64,000 bases of DNA from Scortum barcoo. Its lineage: Eukaryota > Chordata > Actinopteri > Centrarchiformes > Terapontidae. The position numbers were made by a program, and so were the translations under genes. The notes under the pieces were generated by a model. It ran no database searches. It had not been told where the DNA came from and saw nothing but the letters and a program-made list of their open reading frames with translations. The stretch covers positions 18,202,487 through 18,266,486 of the forward strand of contig CM041552.1 in assembly GCA_023238725.1 (NCBI GenBank), given 5' to 3'. This document shows positions 24,000 to 36,769 of this stretch, one piece after another; position 1 is the stretch's first letter, and every line of letters begins with the position of its first letter.

Positions 24000-24640
24000 C
24001 AGTTACTGATGAATCCATCAAATACTTTTTGATTGATTGAGTAATCATTTAACCTTATCATTTAAAATGCCATTAACAACAAGCAACAAGTTACCCAGTC
24101 CAATGTAATGCTTTTAAACAGTTGATTTTTTAACCAAAGGAAATGATAAAATCTGAGATTTAGAAGCTGTTAAATAAGAAGGTATTTTTACTTACATTAC
24201 TTTCAAAACAGCTGATTGGTAAATAAACTCATCATTTCCATTCTACTTTCAAATATTAGATTCAAGAGAAAATCATATCTGTATCAAATTCCTTTTCTCT
24301 AATCAATTTCTATATTATCTGAGGCCCTCAGAATAATCAGTATATGATCATGTGATTAACACTTTGTCTTTATTTATAGTCAGTCCAGACTTTGATGACA
24401 CACTCCAGTGGAAAGTATCTTGCTATATAAATTGGCCCTATATGTATTTTTTGTGAAGGAGATAAGAAGAAGATAATAAAGCTTACAACAAGTGTAAATT
24501 GCATCACTTAATACCAGAACTGCAATTGTTAAAGCTTAACTATGAACTGACTTTTTCATCTTCTTGGTTAGACTAGTGTTGATTTGTATCTTGTTGGTGT
24601 GGACTAATAAAAAACAAACAAACAAACAAAAAAAAACAAT
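24000..24640. other. Strongly AT-rich intronic sequence
   Basis: No gene recognised. CTATATAAATTGGCCC at about 24423-24438 resembles a retroposon tail but is too short to call. An (AAAC)n run is at about 24610-24635. Confidence 0.45.
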
Positions 24641-24706
24641 AGTTTTGAGTTAATGATGCAGACCGATCTGAGTCAGTAGGAGCAGGTAACAAAGGAGCAA
24701 AGAGAG

Positions 24707-24707
<1 letters not shown>

Positions 24708-24742
<35 letters not shown>
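24708..24742. repeat. (CA)17 microsatellite
   Basis: Uninterrupted CA dinucleotides. Confidence 0.97.
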
Positions 24743-24743
<1 letters not shown>

Positions 24744-25155
24744 TCCTGGGGGATTAGTCAAAAGACTATGAGCATTTCATCAAGTGTTTCCCATTCAAAC
24801 AGGCTTGAGAGCAGATCTGTGGAAAAGCTCAGGTCAGTGCCCTGGCTTTTGGTTATGGCTTAATATTTAAGCTGCGAGCTAGATGAATTGAAAGTGAGTG
24901 TTATCAGTCATCACTCTATTAATAAGGCCCGGTAAGTCAGACAGTGTTAGCCTCTGTGTGGACGCCGCAGAGGCACAGCCACACGGGCTTATACAAATAC
25001 ACTCGCTCACTCAACCTCTCCTCGTGTCTGTCTTTCTGTCTGTCTGACCCCTATGAGGTAACTGGTCGCTGCAGCCAGATTTATAGCTAATCAGTCTATA
25101 TCGGCAGCAGTCTGCCATGGACCAGGCCAACTTTAGAACATTACACATTACCACA

Positions 25156-25376
25156 CAGGGAGGGAGTGATGTCAGTATGGAGGGGAGGGATAGAGGAGGA
25201 GGGGTAGAGGAAAGAAGGCACAAGGAGGGGAGGAGATGAGGAAGGGGAAAAAGTCAGTGAGGCAACGATGGGAGACAGATAAAAAGCAGGAGGGAGTGAT
25301 TGAGCGATAAAAGGAGCGATTTAAGGAGGCATAGGAGGAGGTGGGGGAATAAGGTATAGGTGATAGGGAGGGGGAA
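25156..25376. repeat. Purine-rich (GGA) low-complexity tract
   Basis: Over 200 bases dominated by GAGGAGGGG-like units on the plus strand. Confidence 0.8.
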
Positions 25377-25663
25377 CACACTCTGCCCCCCTCTCTTTGT
25401 TTGCCACTAGACCCCTCGCTCGTTAGTCAGTCCTTGTCGCAGAGGCATTGACATCTCCCGCCGTTCCATATAGAGCTATTGATCTCTCGCGGTACTCACA
25501 TACGCAATTCAAATCACAACAAATATAGTCCTTCAACACGACTTATCTTACTCAGTGTGTGTGTGTCTGAAGGAGTGAGGCAGAGAGACATGGAGCAGGT
25601 GTATTTGTGCACACCTTCATGTAGTGTGCAGCCACTCCTAAAAAACTAAAATGTCCAGAGCAC

Positions 25664-25689
25664 GTGTGTGTGTGTGTGTGTGTGTGTGT
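25664..25689. repeat. (GT)13 microsatellite
   Basis: Uninterrupted GT dinucleotides. Confidence 0.97.
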
Positions 25690-26115
25690 ACTTGCATTTG
25701 AATGTCTGACTGTGTTCAGAGTCTCCCCTCGGTGTTAGGTGTATATCTTTATGTCCAAACTGTAATGTTTCTGCTAAACGTATTGACAGGTGCTGATACA
25801 TCTGTCAATACTATTGGCCGATGGTCTGAGAATGAGGTCAAAGCTTTTGTCAAGGCGAGGTCACTGACCTCTCAGTTCATTCAATGAAAACGTGATCACG
25901 AAGGGACCACTGGAAACTTCATCAATACACGGACACCAAACTGCAACCGAGGAACGAATCTGTCACAAGTTTTACTTTTACTCTTTGATATATTGTAGAT
26001 TATTATTTGATTTGAACTTACCTGACTTGTATCTTGCATTCAATGCAAATTGCAAGGTGTAAGGTGTGAAGGCTAAAATTTAATGGAAAATGGTTGGACT
26101 CAATGGAACAGAAGC

Positions 26116-26138
26116 AAAAAAAAAAAAAAAAAAAAAAA
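26116..26138. repeat. Poly-A tract
   Basis: About 23 consecutive A. It may be the tail of an old retroposed copy, but no body is recognisable upstream. Confidence 0.9.
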
Positions 26139-26149
26139 GAAAGCAGATA

Positions 26150-26570
26150 CGAAATTAATGGACTATCTATCTAAAAGAAAAATATAGCTGAGTCTTTGGT
26201 AAATCTTGGGAGAGATTTTCATAACATTTGAAGCTTATAATTCATCTTCTCACCACTGCTACTCAGATTGATGACCCAGGTTGTTGGTAATAACTGAGCT
26301 GGCTCCTGGTTGGATCCATTTTGACCACCACTCCCATAATTTATAAGCATTTCACGTAACTTCAATTGACCACAATATCTCATCAGGGCTAACAATCTCC
26401 CAACTGATACCACAACATTTCGAGGCAAATTTTCCTGCACATGGATCACACACCTTGGGTTGGTGTCTTACGATGACCCCCGTTTTCATCTCGAGTACCA
26501 GCTTGTAACGCCGCCTCAGCGGGCCGGTCGGCAACCGTCTGACCAAACCACAACCACACAACCGTCACAG
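26150..26570 (-). other. Unexplained block with two overlapping minus-strand open frames
   Basis: Unlike its neighbours, this block has no low-complexity sequence and holds open frames of 69 and 76 residues in different frames of the minus strand. One has clustered Cys/Lys residues (CDPCAGKFASKCCG). I recognise no family. It could be a degraded mobile-element coding piece, directly beside a poly-A tract, or chance. Confidence 0.25.
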
Positions 26571-26944
26571 ATGGATTCCTCCAAAAGCTCCTACAGAACA
26601 GCCACCAGCCGCCAGACATCAAACTCCATCACCACATAACCACAAGCTAACCGCTAAAAGTGAGGGAGTGAGGGAAACCCGGGGAGAAGGAAGATAAAAG
26701 ATGGAAAAGTGAAGGACGGGTTGTCACAGGATAAACCCGAAGGACAGGAAGAAAAAGGTAGGTAAGGGAGACGAGTGCAATGTAGTTTGAAGATGTCCTC
26801 TCTTCATCTCTTATAATTTATTTCACTCATTTAATCCCTCTTTCAGCACCCCTCTTTTTTGCCTTCTTTGCGCTGCCACCACCGCCACGGTAAACAAGAC
26901 TGAGAAGACAGAGCGAGCTCCGGAGAGCAACACCATCATCGCCG

Positions 26945-27068
26945 TCCAAACACCCGGGCAGTATGCTAATGAGCTTCCTAATGACCGTCACCACTTAGGA
27001 ACTGCTAATTAAAACTCATTTGATTCAAAGACACTTATTAGGCTTGAAGGGGGAAAAAAAAAAAAAAA
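26945..27068. promoter_or_regulatory. Candidate conserved non-coding element
   Basis: TATGCTAATGAG (POU-like), CTAATGACC, TGCTAATTAAAACTC and ACTTATTAGGC are packed in about 100 bases, ended by a poly-A run at 27053-27068. Confidence 0.35.
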
Positions 27069-27319
27069 GCTAAAATTTCCCAGGAAGGAGAGCAGAATTA
27101 TGGCCACCTTTGGTATTTGTCATAGCCCTCCCACTCCTTTTCTCCCTTTCCTGCCCTCCTGTCTGTCTCCATCTCTCCGTCTGCCCCCCCCCAACACCAC
27201 CTCCCCGCCTCGATTGCCTCTAATGGACGAGCTTTATCTAGGCTGACCTAACCATTGTCAGAGGGAGCAGAATTTGTGAGCTTTTAGAGTGGGTACACTC
27301 ATCGATGTGCTGGAGGTGA

Positions 27320-27338
27320 GGGGGTGGGGGTGGGGGGG
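27320..27338 (+). other. Possible G-quadruplex motif
   Basis: Runs of five, five and seven G are separated by single T, and a GAGG lies just before. Strong G-run density, single-base loops. Confidence 0.5.
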
Positions 27339-27479
27339 ACAGCAGTGACTGGGAGTAAGCCGCGGGTGTGAGGAGGGGGTTGTTTGGCAAGTGTCCATCC
27401 ATGCACTCTCGAGGCCACTTCGTTAGCCGCCACATACACATCTCCCTGGCCGCCCCTTCCTCCCCACCCACCTCCTCTG

Positions 27480-27740
27480 TTCTCAGCTATGCAAATAGGA
27501 TGCCAGTTAAATGCTGAATGAGGAGTGAGATATGAGCTTTCCACTCAACTGTGGAGCGGACGGGACGGACGACTGAGCGGCATATGGGTCGCTTTCAATC
27601 CTTCAATGAAACTACTTCTAATTGGAAAATCGTGTTCCATGTCACAATCTCGCACCTCCTTTTCTCTTAACCGTTTTGTAAATTTAATTCCTCGCATATT
27701 CAGAAAGAAAGAGGTGAGGAATTGGGCTTGAATTGATCAA
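27480..27740. promoter_or_regulatory. Candidate conserved non-coding element with a POU octamer
   Basis: A perfect ATGCAAAT octamer at 27489-27496, followed by CTAATTGG and GTAAATTTAATTCC in unique sequence. Confidence 0.38.
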
Positions 27741-27979
27741 ATAGAAAAAAAAAGAAGGGGGAGAAAGTTAGAGATGGAGAGAGGCAGTGAGAGTTTGTCC
27801 CCTCAGCAAGGAGGAGAAACCGGATAGGGCCACTTTAAAAATCGCTTAACACGCTTGACACAAAAGACAGCTGAGAAACTTGAACCGTGTTTGATTTGAG
27901 TGTCAGGGTGGGAGGCACTAATCTGTGGACATGGCGGGCACAGGTGGTGAAACAATCAAACAGCCTTGCACTTATATCA

Positions 27980-28155
27980 CACACAAACGCACACATACAA
28001 ACACAGACACACACATACACAAAAATCCTTAGCCATGAAAACAAAATTTGCAACAAGCAGAACTGTTTACACAGCCACACTTTCATGCCCATAAATGCAT
28101 CCAGGCTTATATGGAAATATACAGATGGGAAAACTTGCGCACACACACACACACT
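27980..28155. repeat. Degenerate CA-rich stretch
   Basis: Interrupted CA runs at 27978-28022 and a pure run at about 28139-28154. Confidence 0.8.
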
Positions 28156-28372
28156 CAGGAACACACACGTGCATGTCATGTCTGTAGCGCGGCTGAATTG
28201 CTATGGAGCGTGGTGTTGTTTTACTGGGCCAGATAAAGACAAGGTGGATCAGATTCCCAGCTCCTGTTTCCCTCTCCTGCTTTTCACCTTCCTCTTTATG
28301 TGTCAGTGGCACACGCCCTGCCTCAGTGATGGAGCACTGATTGAAAAAAGCGCACAGTCATATATCTAAAAC

Positions 28373-28388
28373 GAAAAAAAAAAAAAAA
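28373..28388. repeat. Poly-A tract
   Basis: About 16 A, preceded by AAAACG. Confidence 0.85.
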
Positions 28389-28859
28389 GGCTCTTAAGGG
28401 CTATCCTGGTGTCTTAAACTACTGTGACATGTTTTAACACATCGTGGCTGGTCTTGCTCTCAGCTTTCCTGTTTATCTGTTGTTATCTGATATCTACTAA
28501 GAAATGGTTTAAATCACTTCATCCCCCAGATAATGAGTATTAAGTAATTAATACTTAAATCTTAAAGTAATTATGTAAATCATTTCCATTTCCTCTGTGT
28601 GAAAAAAAGACAGGTGATAGCATTAAATTCACTAAAACATTTTGTCATTTAAAACAAGGAGGCTGAACGCAGGTAAGCAGAGACAAGATGATGGGCTCGC
28701 TCAGATGATTTTCTATGAGCATACTGACACACACGAATACACACACACAGCACACAGCACAGCTATGTCTACAGGTACTTATCCTTATATCAACATAATA
28801 TGACATTTATTGGCATCACCCTCACCTCTGAAGAGACACTGGGAACAAGCACAAGCAAA

Positions 28860-29190
28860 TGCACAGCCGGCTTATGCATCTCAGCCGGGCTGTAATACAG
28901 TCCCTGCCTCCGCTATTCACGCAACACAAAACCTATCATAGACTGTCAGGTGGAGTAACTCGAACGCCAGGTATTATTTGCTAATCTTATTTACACTCTG
29001 AAAGTGAGCAGTGGAGTGTGAATCTTAAGTTGTATCTGGGCAGGCCTCCACTTCACACATAAGAATGTCGCTGCAGAGCTTCTCTCGATAAAAACCGAAC
29101 CGGCGATTTGCATTTCTGCTGGCTTTTAATATAAGCGAATCGAGTCTGACATATTGGGAATGTGCTGTATTGTCTTGCGCAATGACCACA
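28860..29190. promoter_or_regulatory. Candidate conserved non-coding element
   Basis: About 330 bases of unique sequence with TATTTGCTAATC, GGCGATTTGCATTTC and CTTTTAATATAAGCG, and no simple repeat. Includes an ATTTGCAT octamer (reverse) at about 29105-29112. Confidence 0.38.
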
Positions 29191-29639
29191 CAACTCATAA
29201 TCATGATGTTTGATTTGAAAAGAAAAAAAAATTGATTAACTTAAATTTTTTGATTGATTACAGCTTTATCGTTATTTCTCACAACGTGCCATCCAGAGAG
29301 AGATTGGGTGTTATACAAGGAGAGATGGGGGTCTTCCCCAGAGGACCTCCCCCCAACTCATACATTTACACACACCACACAGACTCACACATTCACACAC
29401 ACACGTTTTGCCCTCAGGCCAGTCTCTGTAATGGGATCCTCACTGTTATTTCTGCTGAATAAAATAAATCCCACTAATTAACATGTTAACATGATTGATG
29501 GGCCTTGATTCTGCAGGGAGCAGGGAACGTCTGTCTGCACTCAAGCTGCCCCGCTGCTGCCTGCACACAGACCGATGCACAAAGAAAGATTCAGGGAATG
29601 AGACATACCGAGGAGGAAATGGAAATATGAAACATTTCA

Positions 29640-30620
29640 CAGGAAATCTAAAAAAGTAGACCTTTGTCCATGTGAGTTAGTGATTTTATATAATTTCTGA
29701 CAGCAGACCTGTTTGCTCATTCTTTACAGAGTTTATGAATATGCAAGAAGACATCACACATGATGGCAAATTTCAAAATGTCATTTCCTGTGGTTAAACA
29801 CTGTTTTTTATTCATTGCAAAACCATGCACACACACAACAGCAGACAAACTGTTACTGGAGAGGCGTGAGAAAAAGCATTCACTAAAGTGAACTGATATG
29901 GGCAGAAAACATTAGCGCTCTTCACATGTTTGAGAACCAAACAAGGAAGTAAGGTGCAACATTGTTCAGAGTAAGGACTTGACGCAGGGAGCAATCAGAA
30001 TGTAATCTGTCTGCAAGGGAACTCAAAGGCCGAGGATACATACAAATGACCTGATAAAAACGCTCAAACAGATGTTTAACATTCAAAGTCACCTTAAGAG
30101 GGAGGCGGTAATGGAAAAGCTTGAATGTTAAATAACAGCCAGTCACACCATGTATGTGTGCACACCAGGCAGCGTGTGAAAAAACTATACGAAATCAGTT
30201 ACTTAATAGTGATTTATCTCAAGAATGTTGCTTGGAATTGCCTTTTTTTTTCTAATCAAATGAAGAAATGACTGTGTAACATTTGGATCCTGATATCCTT
30301 TAAGGTTTGTGTGACGAAACAAGAGATGCAAAATAGAATTAGTTCTAATTAGGTACAGTTAGATTCATTAATCCTGTCATTTGCTGATGCTTATTCAAAT
30401 ATGACTTCATAGCATCTGGGTATCTTTGCCCCGTCTTTGACCCATTAGGTCTACTATCCATTGTTAGTGTCTTGGCCTCACTGGGTAGGTGAATAAAGCA
30501 CTGTATTGACAGTTGAGTACTGTACAATGTACCTGTCTGTCTGCCTCTGTTTCTCACCAGCCTCCTTTTCTTTGAGCAGTTCTGGGAACACTGTGAAGTG
30601 GAGGGGCTGACAGGGGGCTA
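29640..30620. other. Intronic unique sequence
   Basis: AT-rich, no gene or element recognised. Confidence 0.5.
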
Positions 30621-30639
30621 CGCCCGCTGTGCCCGCCCG

Positions 30640-30790
30640 TTCTTTATGAATGAATTAATCAATAGTGACACTGCACTACATGCTTTTTCCTTCCTCATTA
30701 TTTTAATTAGCCGTTTATATGGATGCCCCCTCCTCTTTTGCATTTCATTAATACATTAACATGCACTTGACAAAAAGAGCAAGGACGTAG
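30640..30790. promoter_or_regulatory. Candidate conserved non-coding element
   Basis: TTTATGAATGAATTAATCAATAG, TTTTAATTAGCCG and CATTTCATTAATACATTAAC occur within 150 bases of unique sequence. A second AT-rich patch with GCTAATGAG lies at 30900-30965. Confidence 0.42.
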
Positions 30791-31567
30791 ACACAGTGGC
30801 GGTCGCTTGGCTGGTCACTTTGTAGTCTCCTGCTCAGTCTTGCCCGCTTCGCCTGCCCCATCAACAATCTTCCTCCCTCTGTCCTGCCTCAAGCTCAGCA
30901 AAGCAACTTCTAGTAAAAGATGTCAATAATTACTGTTATATTATGCTAATGAGTATGGGTTGAGGCTTGCACTAAATGAGACACTGTACTTTCAAACAAC
31001 AGATGCACACGTGCAGAGTTTGTAGTTGCCAAATAAAATGAATAAAGTCCCTTATTTTGCCTTTTCTCCAACGTGTTGAGTTTCTCATTAATTCTCAGAG
31101 AAAGAGGAAAATCACACCATTTTCACACAGACAGTGTGCCAGTGTCATTAGCGTCCATTAAGACTCCTTCACACATTCCCTGTCTCCTGCAGCATGGGAA
31201 AAATGTAAAAAGTAAACAAATCTTGGTACTTTCCTGTGGTCGTGGAGGGAAAGGGGCACTGCGGGTGTTTGCGGGTAGGTGAATGTGTGTGTTGTTGGCG
31301 TGCAGCAGCTCTATGTATGAATGACGGGGTGGACCTATACATGTGTGGGGTAAGCGCGAACGTGTGAGGGTGTGCGTTGGAGTGCAGGTACGTGTGGGTG
31401 TGTGTTGAGGCGTGCGCGAGAGCCCAGTCGGTGATGAGGTGAGAATGATGGAGCCCATTCCTCGAATGAGGCACCATGTGCTGCTCATATGTTGGGTCTT
31501 TGTTAAAGAGTTGCTCATCGTAACCACTAAACTAAACTAACACATGCACACACATTCTCCAAACTCC

Positions 31568-31580
31568 CCCCCCCCCCCCC
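31568..31580. repeat. Poly-C run
   Basis: About 13 C. Confidence 0.85.
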
Positions 31581-31764
31581 TGCCTGTGGACGCACGCATT
31601 CACAAGCACCCACCTCGGTCTGCTTACGCCTGCAGGCACAGAGTGATTGACAGTATCCAGATTGCCAGATTGTTCTCAGGAGCATGGAGAAATGACATCA
31701 CACTCATTACAACTTCTAAATATAAACAGTCACACTGCTTGACTGACAAGTCTGTATACATGCA

Positions 31765-31773
<9 letters not shown>

Positions 31774-31795
<22 letters not shown>

Positions 31796-31815
31796 CTGTG
31801 TGTGCCTGTGTGTGT
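31774..31815. repeat. (GT)n repeat, interrupted
   Basis: Pure GT at about 31775-31794, then CTGTGTGTGCCTGTGTGTGTG. Confidence 0.93.
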
Positions 31816-31879
31816 GTTTGTGGTTCAACTGTAACCTGCTTAGTGTGTGAAAGTGTGTGCACATATAGGTGTGTGTTCC

Positions 31880-32520
31880 ATGCCAGTGGGTGTGCATAAC
31901 CAAAAAATTGTTCTATACCTGCCTATGATTGCTTTAATTAATGCGGTAAGTTATTTATTTTTTTGTTTCTCTCTATGAATAACTCTGTCTCTTCCTGTGA
32001 TTTCATTTCTCTTTTTTTATTGAAACTATTAACAGTCAATCACTTTAAATATTGTGTACTTTTAGAAGCCTATTCTGTATAAATAAATGTTGCAGATGGT
32101 AATCAGCACAAAAATGGAATGTTTTTTAAAGTTCTAACACCCAATACAAAGATTCTTAGTTAAGTAAAAAGTTTCACAGTCAACTGATGGGTTTTAACAA
32201 AGGACTGAAAATGGGAGGAGCAGTAAGAAGAAGTGGGTGGGATAATTTGATGACTTTGCCGAGGGAGGTTTAACCAAAAAGAGTGGACTGTTGGTGGACT
32301 GAGGGCTTACAAGATAGCAATAACTCAGGCTGGCACAGATATTTAAGTAACTTGTTATAGCCATATAAAAGAACAGAGATAATAATGATTCAAAAGAGAG
32401 CACTTACAAAGTAAGAGTAACCAACAACATGCGCAGGCAAGCAGGAAGACGCACGCAAACACACACAAACAAACACACACACCATATGTTTGTCGGGCTG
32501 CTGCTGAGATGAAGGCTTCG
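31880..32520. other. AT-rich intronic sequence
   Basis: No gene recognised; a short AAAC/CA-rich stretch at 32452-32480. Confidence 0.5.
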
Positions 32521-32779
32521 CTAGCTTGTCTGGCCAGCACATTGTAATTTACAAGCGCTCAATGTCACGTTGAGATCTCAATTAAGCAGCTCGGCTACAC
32601 ACTCTGGCCCTCGGGGCTGGGTTGAGCTGGGCCCACATTCTGCCTCTCTGGCCAAGGCACACTGCGGAGTTGTGTGCTCCTCCAAACCCTCCGCCCGCCC
32701 GCTCCCTCACCAGCCGCCAACAGACAACGCCAACAGTAAATATTTGAGGTTAGAGACAAAGAGGGGAGAAGGGATTCAT

Positions 32780-33990
32780 TTAGCTCATTTGAAAACATGA
32801 CATTGTGATTAAAAGTCAGGCGGTCTGGAAAGCGAGACGGTTTCATTCTTTGCTTGCTCTTACATACTCCTCCATGAAGCTGCAGATGTACGCGGGGACA
32901 TTAAACACGAGTATGCAAACAACTTATTAAAGCCATTTAACACAATCGAAGCTGACAAAATGACACGTCGATATATTTATTAAGTAGAGAGTAACCCTGT
33001 GGGGAAAAGTGGCTGAAAAGTGAGATTAGAATTGGAGGACAAGAACAAGAAGAGAGGGAAGAGAGAAACAGAAACACATATCTATACACGCACAGGGTGA
33101 CGTAACAGAAAAGGAAGACAAAAAGACAGATCCAGACATGCTCAGAAACAGAGCTACTGACTGAAGGAACTAGAGGGACACCATGTGCTGGGATAAAGCA
33201 ACAAAACCCCATAAGCTGCCACTACTGTTCTGTGATCAGATCCATATGGACCTTGGCCTTGGCCCTCCACCACCTGCCTCAAACATTCCCAGCACCTAAC
33301 AAGCCAGCCAGCCACCAACTGGTCCCAGACACATTTTACAAGCGGCCATATTGATGGCTATTGAGCTAGAGTGCTATTTAGCTCACCAGAAATCTTAAAT
33401 TATACACTAGCCATGGGCACCCCCACGCAGGGACGGAGGCCACATCAGAGCTTCCACTTCCAGGCCTGGCTAAACCTGGCTCTGACTCAAACTCTCAAAC
33501 ATGACACACTGGGTAAAACAATGCCAGCCCGAATGCAAATTTTATTTGAAAATAAATGAGGAAGCAATTTTCATCAATTTTTAGAGCTGAAGATATTTAA
33601 ATCTATCAAAAGAACGTGTTTTTTACCGCACTATATGCACTTTTTATTTGGTTGTAACTGTTAAATAAAGCAAACGGATGTTAATACAGACTATTACACT
33701 AAATCTCCTCTTTGACTGTTTAAGAGTTAATAGAAATTGAGGTATTTTGCTAAGTGGGCCTATAAAGTAAAATTCGGAGAATCCTCTAACAACTAGGGAG
33801 TAAAAACAGCAAGTGAAAATATTACAAAAAATATGACTAAAACCTCAAAAAATGGCTCTGATGAAGCCCACATGACAGAATAGAATGAAAACATCATGCT
33901 GTATAAAATGTGTCTACTGTATGGTTTTGTCTAATAGAGGATAGTGCTGCTGCTGGACTGCAGAGGGCCTGCGTGAAGGCCTTCAGGAGC
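32780..33990. other. Intronic unique sequence
   Basis: A purine-rich stretch at 33020-33080 and an AT-rich one at 33540-33850. No gene or element recognised. Confidence 0.5.
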
Positions 33991-33999
33991 GCAGGGCCA

Positions 34000-34205
34000 C
34001 GGTGAATGTATGTGGGCATTGAGCCGGGCCAAAGCTCCTGATTGGCATTATCCTAACGAGCTGCAATTACAGCCCTGAAATCCACTCTTACTGCAGTGGC
34101 TTTAACGAGCAAGCCATCACGCAGCCCACAATTATCATCACCAGAACTATTAAACACGACGGCTACAGCCTTGTTAAACGCTTTCATATGTGGATGCCGC
34201 GCATT
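34000..34205. promoter_or_regulatory. Candidate conserved non-coding element
   Basis: Unique sequence with GATTGGCATTATCC, GCTGCAATTACAGC, CACAATTATCATC, CTATTAAACACG and TTTCATATG. GCTGCAATTACAGC is close to palindromic. Confidence 0.38.
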
Positions 34206-34729
34206 CTTCTCAGGACACTGGCTGACGAGATGGACACAAACATGGCCGCACAAACAGAAGTAAGAGACAGTGACAGACAGGCAACCCCAGAAAACAGAGA
34301 GAATGAGGTGGTAGGCTACGGTACAGAGCTGTGTCCCTCTCTCATTCCTGCTCCCGTCTCTGTCTCTTGTTGAATGGCTTCCTCTGTGCGCCGCTCGACT
34401 GTGAGCGGAGACTGGGTTCCCTCCTGCGAGTGACCACAGTAAACTCAGCGGTCTCCTGATGCTAAACAGCTTAGCTGCCGCTGCTGCACTGCTCCAGCAG
34501 CAGGCTGCTCCCTGGTGGGCATATCCCAGTTGGGGATTACCCGCTCTGGGCACCCTGTTGCTCCAGTGACCTCAAAGGGTGAGAGGAGAGAGGGAGAAAG
34601 AGCGATGTGGAGGGAGGCGCCTGAAAAACAGCCTGACTGGCTGAAGTGGGAGAGATTTCTGACCGACCGAACTAAGATGAAACATGTTTATGTCTTTTCT
34701 TTTGCAACTTCTGGAAACTTCCTAAAATC

Positions 34730-34757
34730 CTGAAAGACAGAAACTGAAAGACAGAGA
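34730..34757. repeat. Tandem duplication of a 14-mer
   Basis: CTGAAAGACAGAAA is followed directly by CTGAAAGACAGAGA. Confidence 0.85.
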
Positions 34758-35274
34758 CTGACTTTCTTTACAGCAACATTTTTGTAACTTATACTAGAAA
34801 GTTAGAAATAGTTGAATAAATCACAGCAGATATAAGATGTGTGCACATTTTAGGTTGCTTAAGTGTCTGGGATCCTTTAACTAGTCCAACTATTTTGTGC
34901 AACAATTTTACCAAAGCAAAGGATAAAATCACAATAGCACTGAGAATGGATTCTTTTAAAACATGAAGGACAAAAAAAAGCGTTTTGCACCGTTCATTCA
35001 GATGCAATTTTGTCTCTGGAGAGAGGGAAAAAAAAAGAAAACGAAATATGGGAAAGGTGGGACCTTTGCCTCGGCTGGGATACAAGCAAATGAAAAGAGC
35101 TCTCTTCACTTACTGGGACACTATGAAAAAAAAGGAGTCTGAGAGAGTTGTAAATGAGGAGTGTAAGAGAGTTCACTATGACAACATGCAACACAACATA
35201 AAGTCATTTGTTCTGTTATTGGCATGAGTGCATATGAAAGGGGCTGTCAGTGTCAAATGACTTTGGACTGGACC

Positions 35275-35295
35275 TGTGTGTGTGTGTGTGTGTGT
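35275..35295. repeat. (GT)n microsatellite
   Basis: About ten GT units. Confidence 0.95.
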
Positions 35296-35349
35296 ATCTG
35301 TGTGTGAAACAGCAGCAGATGGAGATAAATAAAAATATGAGCATCAGGA

Positions 35350-36000
35350 CTTGAAATGTGAGAAGAAAAAGAAGGTCACAAGAGGAGGTAGGTTGTGTTT
35401 GGGGTTAGCCTCTGCTCACAGTCAGGGCAGTGTGCCTGTCAGGTCATGCCTGGATTTGGTTGGGCAGCTGGAGTGTGTACTTGGCACAGCGCAGCAGAGT
35501 GGCGCAGATCAGAGATGCAGTGATGCTCCTAGGGGATGTGGTGGAGGTTTGGCAGGGCTGGGGACAAGCGGGCCCAGACCGAGGCCAGGCTAAGGCCAGA
35601 GGGAAGGACCAGGGCCAAGAGCCAACTCAGAGAGTGGAGCCTCTGTGTAGGACACCAGCTCTGCAGGCCAACAGCTCTCAGCTCTTGGCTGCCAAGTCCT
35701 ATCATAGCAAACTACTTAGACCTCCCTTACAGCAATTTGATTTAGTAAAGAATTTTATGTAGCTTGTTACTCAGTATAGGTGAGGTGTTACAGGGCAGCA
35801 GCATAAAGAAGGCTTCGACAGTTTGGTAAAAACAAATGGAAAATAAATCAGAATGAGCACATTTCCTCTAAGCTACAGTTTGGGCCTTTTCCAGCAGCTC
35901 TTTGTATTTACTCTGCCTCGTTGTTGTACGAGTTTTTATCTGGCAATCACTTCTGTGGCCCACAGGGGATGAGAACTATGTCTCTGAGCAGGGCAGGAAT
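35350..36000. other. Intronic unique sequence
   Basis: GC-rich at 35400-35660, with overlapping plus-strand open frames that have no recognisable domain. Confidence 0.45.
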
Positions 36001-36022
36001 TAGAATTAGCAGATACAAACAT

Positions 36023-36023
<1 letters not shown>

Positions 36024-36065
<42 letters not shown>
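36024..36065. repeat. (CA)21 microsatellite
   Basis: Uninterrupted CA dinucleotides, followed after 40 bases by GT-rich sequence (36110-36155) that could pair with it. Confidence 0.97.
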
Positions 36066-36066
<1 letters not shown>

Positions 36067-36716
36067 TGCCACATTGTGACTACTGGGTGCGTGTATGTCC
36101 TTGTATAGAATGTGTGTGTGCGTGCATGTTCCTGTGTGTGTGTGTTTGTTCGCATGTACGCTTGGCTGCCAAGTGTGTGATTCTTGGTCACTGTGTATTT
36201 TGTCAAGATTGTGATTAATGACTCACCATCATGATAACACTGGAGGGTGAGACGCATTCATTCACACAAAGGCCCTCCTCGGGCCCTCTCTCTCTGCCAC
36301 CTCATCTACTAAGAGGGCCAACAACTGGCCCTCACACCGGCCCTTTGTGCCTGTTAACCTCCACATTTATTTACCCTCCCACTTGTCCCTCTTGCACTTT
36401 CTCTGGATCCTTGTTTTTAAACACTTGGTTTTTCTTTTTTCACTCTCACATCTAAGATTCTGTCCTGTTTAACTCTATCTCTGTTCTGCTCCACGCCCTA
36501 CAATACGACTTGAAGGTGAAACTAAATCCATCTAGGAGGCAACAACCCCCGTCAGCAAATAAGCGAATGTCCTTTATCTTTATCTACAGCAGGATCCGTA
36601 AGGTGTGTATGTGTCTGTGTGTATCTGTGTGTGTGTATGTTTGCATTTCTTCCTTGCACAAATATCCAGAAAGGCACATGCCCTGTATTCACCTCTATAT
36701 ACACATGCACACACAT

Positions 36717-36718
<2 letters not shown>

Positions 36719-36767
<49 letters not shown>
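36719..36767. repeat. (CA)24 microsatellite
   Basis: Uninterrupted CA dinucleotides. A TG-rich stretch at 36603-36640 lies in the opposite sense about 80 bases before it. Confidence 0.97.

Positions 36768-36769
<2 letters not shown>

Noticed and set aside
29478..29489. TTAACATGTTAA palindrome as a possible p53-family site
   Set aside because: The next CATG core is 8 rather than 10 bases away, so the full-site spacing does not fit.
35351..35762. Gly/Gln/Arg-rich plus-strand open frames
   Set aside because: Three overlapping frames in GC-rich sequence with no domain and no homology that I can recognise.
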